Origin: Clostridia bacterium
GTDB taxonomy: Bacteria; Bacillota; Clostridia; Oscillospirales; CAG-272
Length of the DNA: 40,793 nucleotides
Assembly: GCA_017467085.1 (NCBI GenBank)
Contig: JAFTSW010000010.1
Coordinates: 1 to 40,793, forward strand
Direction of reading: 5' to 3'
The notes under the pieces were generated by a model. The model saw only the letters and a program-made list of their open reading frames with translations. It ran no database searches and had not been told where the DNA came from. Position 1 is the first letter of the stretch. Each line of letters begins with the position of its first letter. Positions 40,414 to 40,793 of the stretch are shown piece by piece. The position numbers and the translations under genes were made by a program.

Positions 40414-40463
40414 TTGCCCGCGGTTTTTGCATTGTCGGCGGCATAAAAAACAGGGCAATTCAA
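40414..40463 (+). repeat. Inverted repeat after the PBP gene
   Basis: GAATTGCCC (40414-40422) and GGGCAATTC end to end at about 40453-40461 are a perfect 9-bp inverted repeat with inner GTTTTT and AAAAAAC pairing. It lies immediately after the stop codon. It may be part of transcript-end processing or a small palindromic repeat. Confidence 0.45.
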
Positions 40464-40489
40464 GTCATGAAATCGGCAGATTTCAAATT

Positions 40490-40530
40490 TTGACGGCAAG
40501 GGCTTCCCCCCGTGCCGTCAAGTCATTTTT
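40490..40530 (+). terminator. Terminator of the PBP gene
   Basis: TTGACGGCA (40490-40498) and TGCCGTCAA (40513-40521) form a 9-bp stem that continues inwards with GGG and CCC, followed by GTCATTTTT. Confidence 0.6.
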
Positions 40531-40579
40531 GTATATATTCTGTAAAGGGTCTATAAAATCCGCGCCCCCAACCCTCACC

Positions 40580-40608
40580 AAAAAAGAGCGACCGCCGTGC
40601 GTTCGCTC
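40580..40608 (-). terminator. Terminator of the leucine-rich repeat protein gene
   Basis: On the minus strand GAGCGA (40603-40608) and TCGCTC (40586-40591) pair, followed by six T (plus-strand A-run 40580-40585). Confidence 0.65.
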
Positions 40609-40628
40609 CTTCGTTTTGGCTAAAGGCT

Positions 40629-40793
40629 TTAATTTCCCGTGTAGTTACAGGTTATCGTATAGCTTCCGGTGTTAGCGTACCAGTTCCAGGCCTTGGTTAT
40701 CGCTTTCCATTGGCTTAGGCTACCGCGGTATTGAATGCGCCTCAGGCTCGTGCAGTTATAGAAGGCATAATCACCGATGCTCGTGACGCTGTC
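40629..40793 (-). CDS. C-terminal fragment of a BspA-type leucine-rich repeat surface protein
   Basis: A minus-strand frame of 54 residues plus stop runs off the right edge. It reads as the last unit of a BspA-type leucine-rich repeat: SVTSIGDYAFYNCTSLRRIQYRG, followed by SLSQWKAITKAWNWYANTG and a tail ending in CNYTGN. That SIGxxAFxNCTSL core and the terminal W-x-W repeat-end are typical of cell-surface LRR_5 proteins. The rest of the gene lies outside the window, so its signal peptide and length are unknown. Confidence 0.7.
   Translation of the reverse strand, partial: DSVTSIGDYAFYNCTSLRRIQYRGSLSQWKAITKAWNWYANTGSYTITCNYTGN

Noticed and set aside
1..40793. tRNA, rRNA, CRISPR, IS transposase or phage genes
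   Set aside because: I looked for these and saw none; the window has no repeats of CRISPR spacing and no tRNA-like clover.

Overview
The window reads as a chromosomal segment from a member of the Bacillota, most likely a Clostridia-type anaerobe such as an uncultured gut lineage. The evidence is: promoters of the TTGACA-17-TATAAT class with purine-rich ribosome binding sites, a YajC gene beside a TIGR04086-type membrane protein, the Firmicutes gene order EcfA-EcfA-EcfT-TruA, an RsgI-type anti-sigma domain, a MetA with the acetyl-CoA-specificity residue, and a BspA-type leucine-rich repeat protein at the right edge. The taxonomic placement is inference; there is no rRNA gene. I see no tRNA, CRISPR array, prophage or transposase.

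Layout. 1-167: nested inverted repeats of unknown origin. 168-2814: a PocR/AraC regulator divergent from a FAD oxidoreductase. 2890-5374: methionine operon metY-metA, preceded by a leader encoding a 31-residue peptide with five Met codons, overlapping three mutually exclusive hairpins. This looks like ribosome-mediated attenuation of a methionine operon and is the most striking signal in the window. 5430-7377: an unrecognised lipoprotein and an orphan OmpR-type response regulator, both on the minus strand. 7707-8801: ychF. 8850-17368: a sugar-utilisation locus with a GntR/LacI-type repressor divergent from an eight-gene operon (TIM-barrel protein, two SIS proteins, a PfkB kinase, a small Gfo/Idh-like protein, a full Gfo/Idh oxidoreductase, and a GH42-like glycosidase). 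A perfect palindrome lies between the two promoters; there is no transporter. 17538-20204: an envelope-sensing module made of a lipoprotein with an RsgI-like domain, an ECF sigma factor and a membrane anti-sigma factor carrying the same RsgI-type domain. 20354-22420: an MDR dehydrogenase and a CE2-like esterase.

22515-28662: a cytoplasmic parvulin, a CapD-like nucleotide-sugar dehydratase, a DUF3810 membrane metalloprotein, MurA, and convergent yajC with its membrane partner. 28784-31028: a DUF5662 protein, then an ATP-grasp ligase and an EEP-fold hydrolase in one operon. 31094-33516: ruvAB (minus) divergent from ruvC (plus). 33533-37818: an rRNA methyltransferase-like protein, then ecfA1-ecfA2-ecfT-truA. 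38010-40412: a class A penicillin-binding protein. 40629-40793: the C-terminal end of a leucine-rich repeat surface protein.

Functionally the window mixes housekeeping (recombination, cell wall, vitamin uptake energising module, pseudouridylation, methionine synthesis) with one accessory carbohydrate locus and one envelope stress module. Start codons were chosen from ribosome binding sites and family length, and differ from the longest open frame for several genes.
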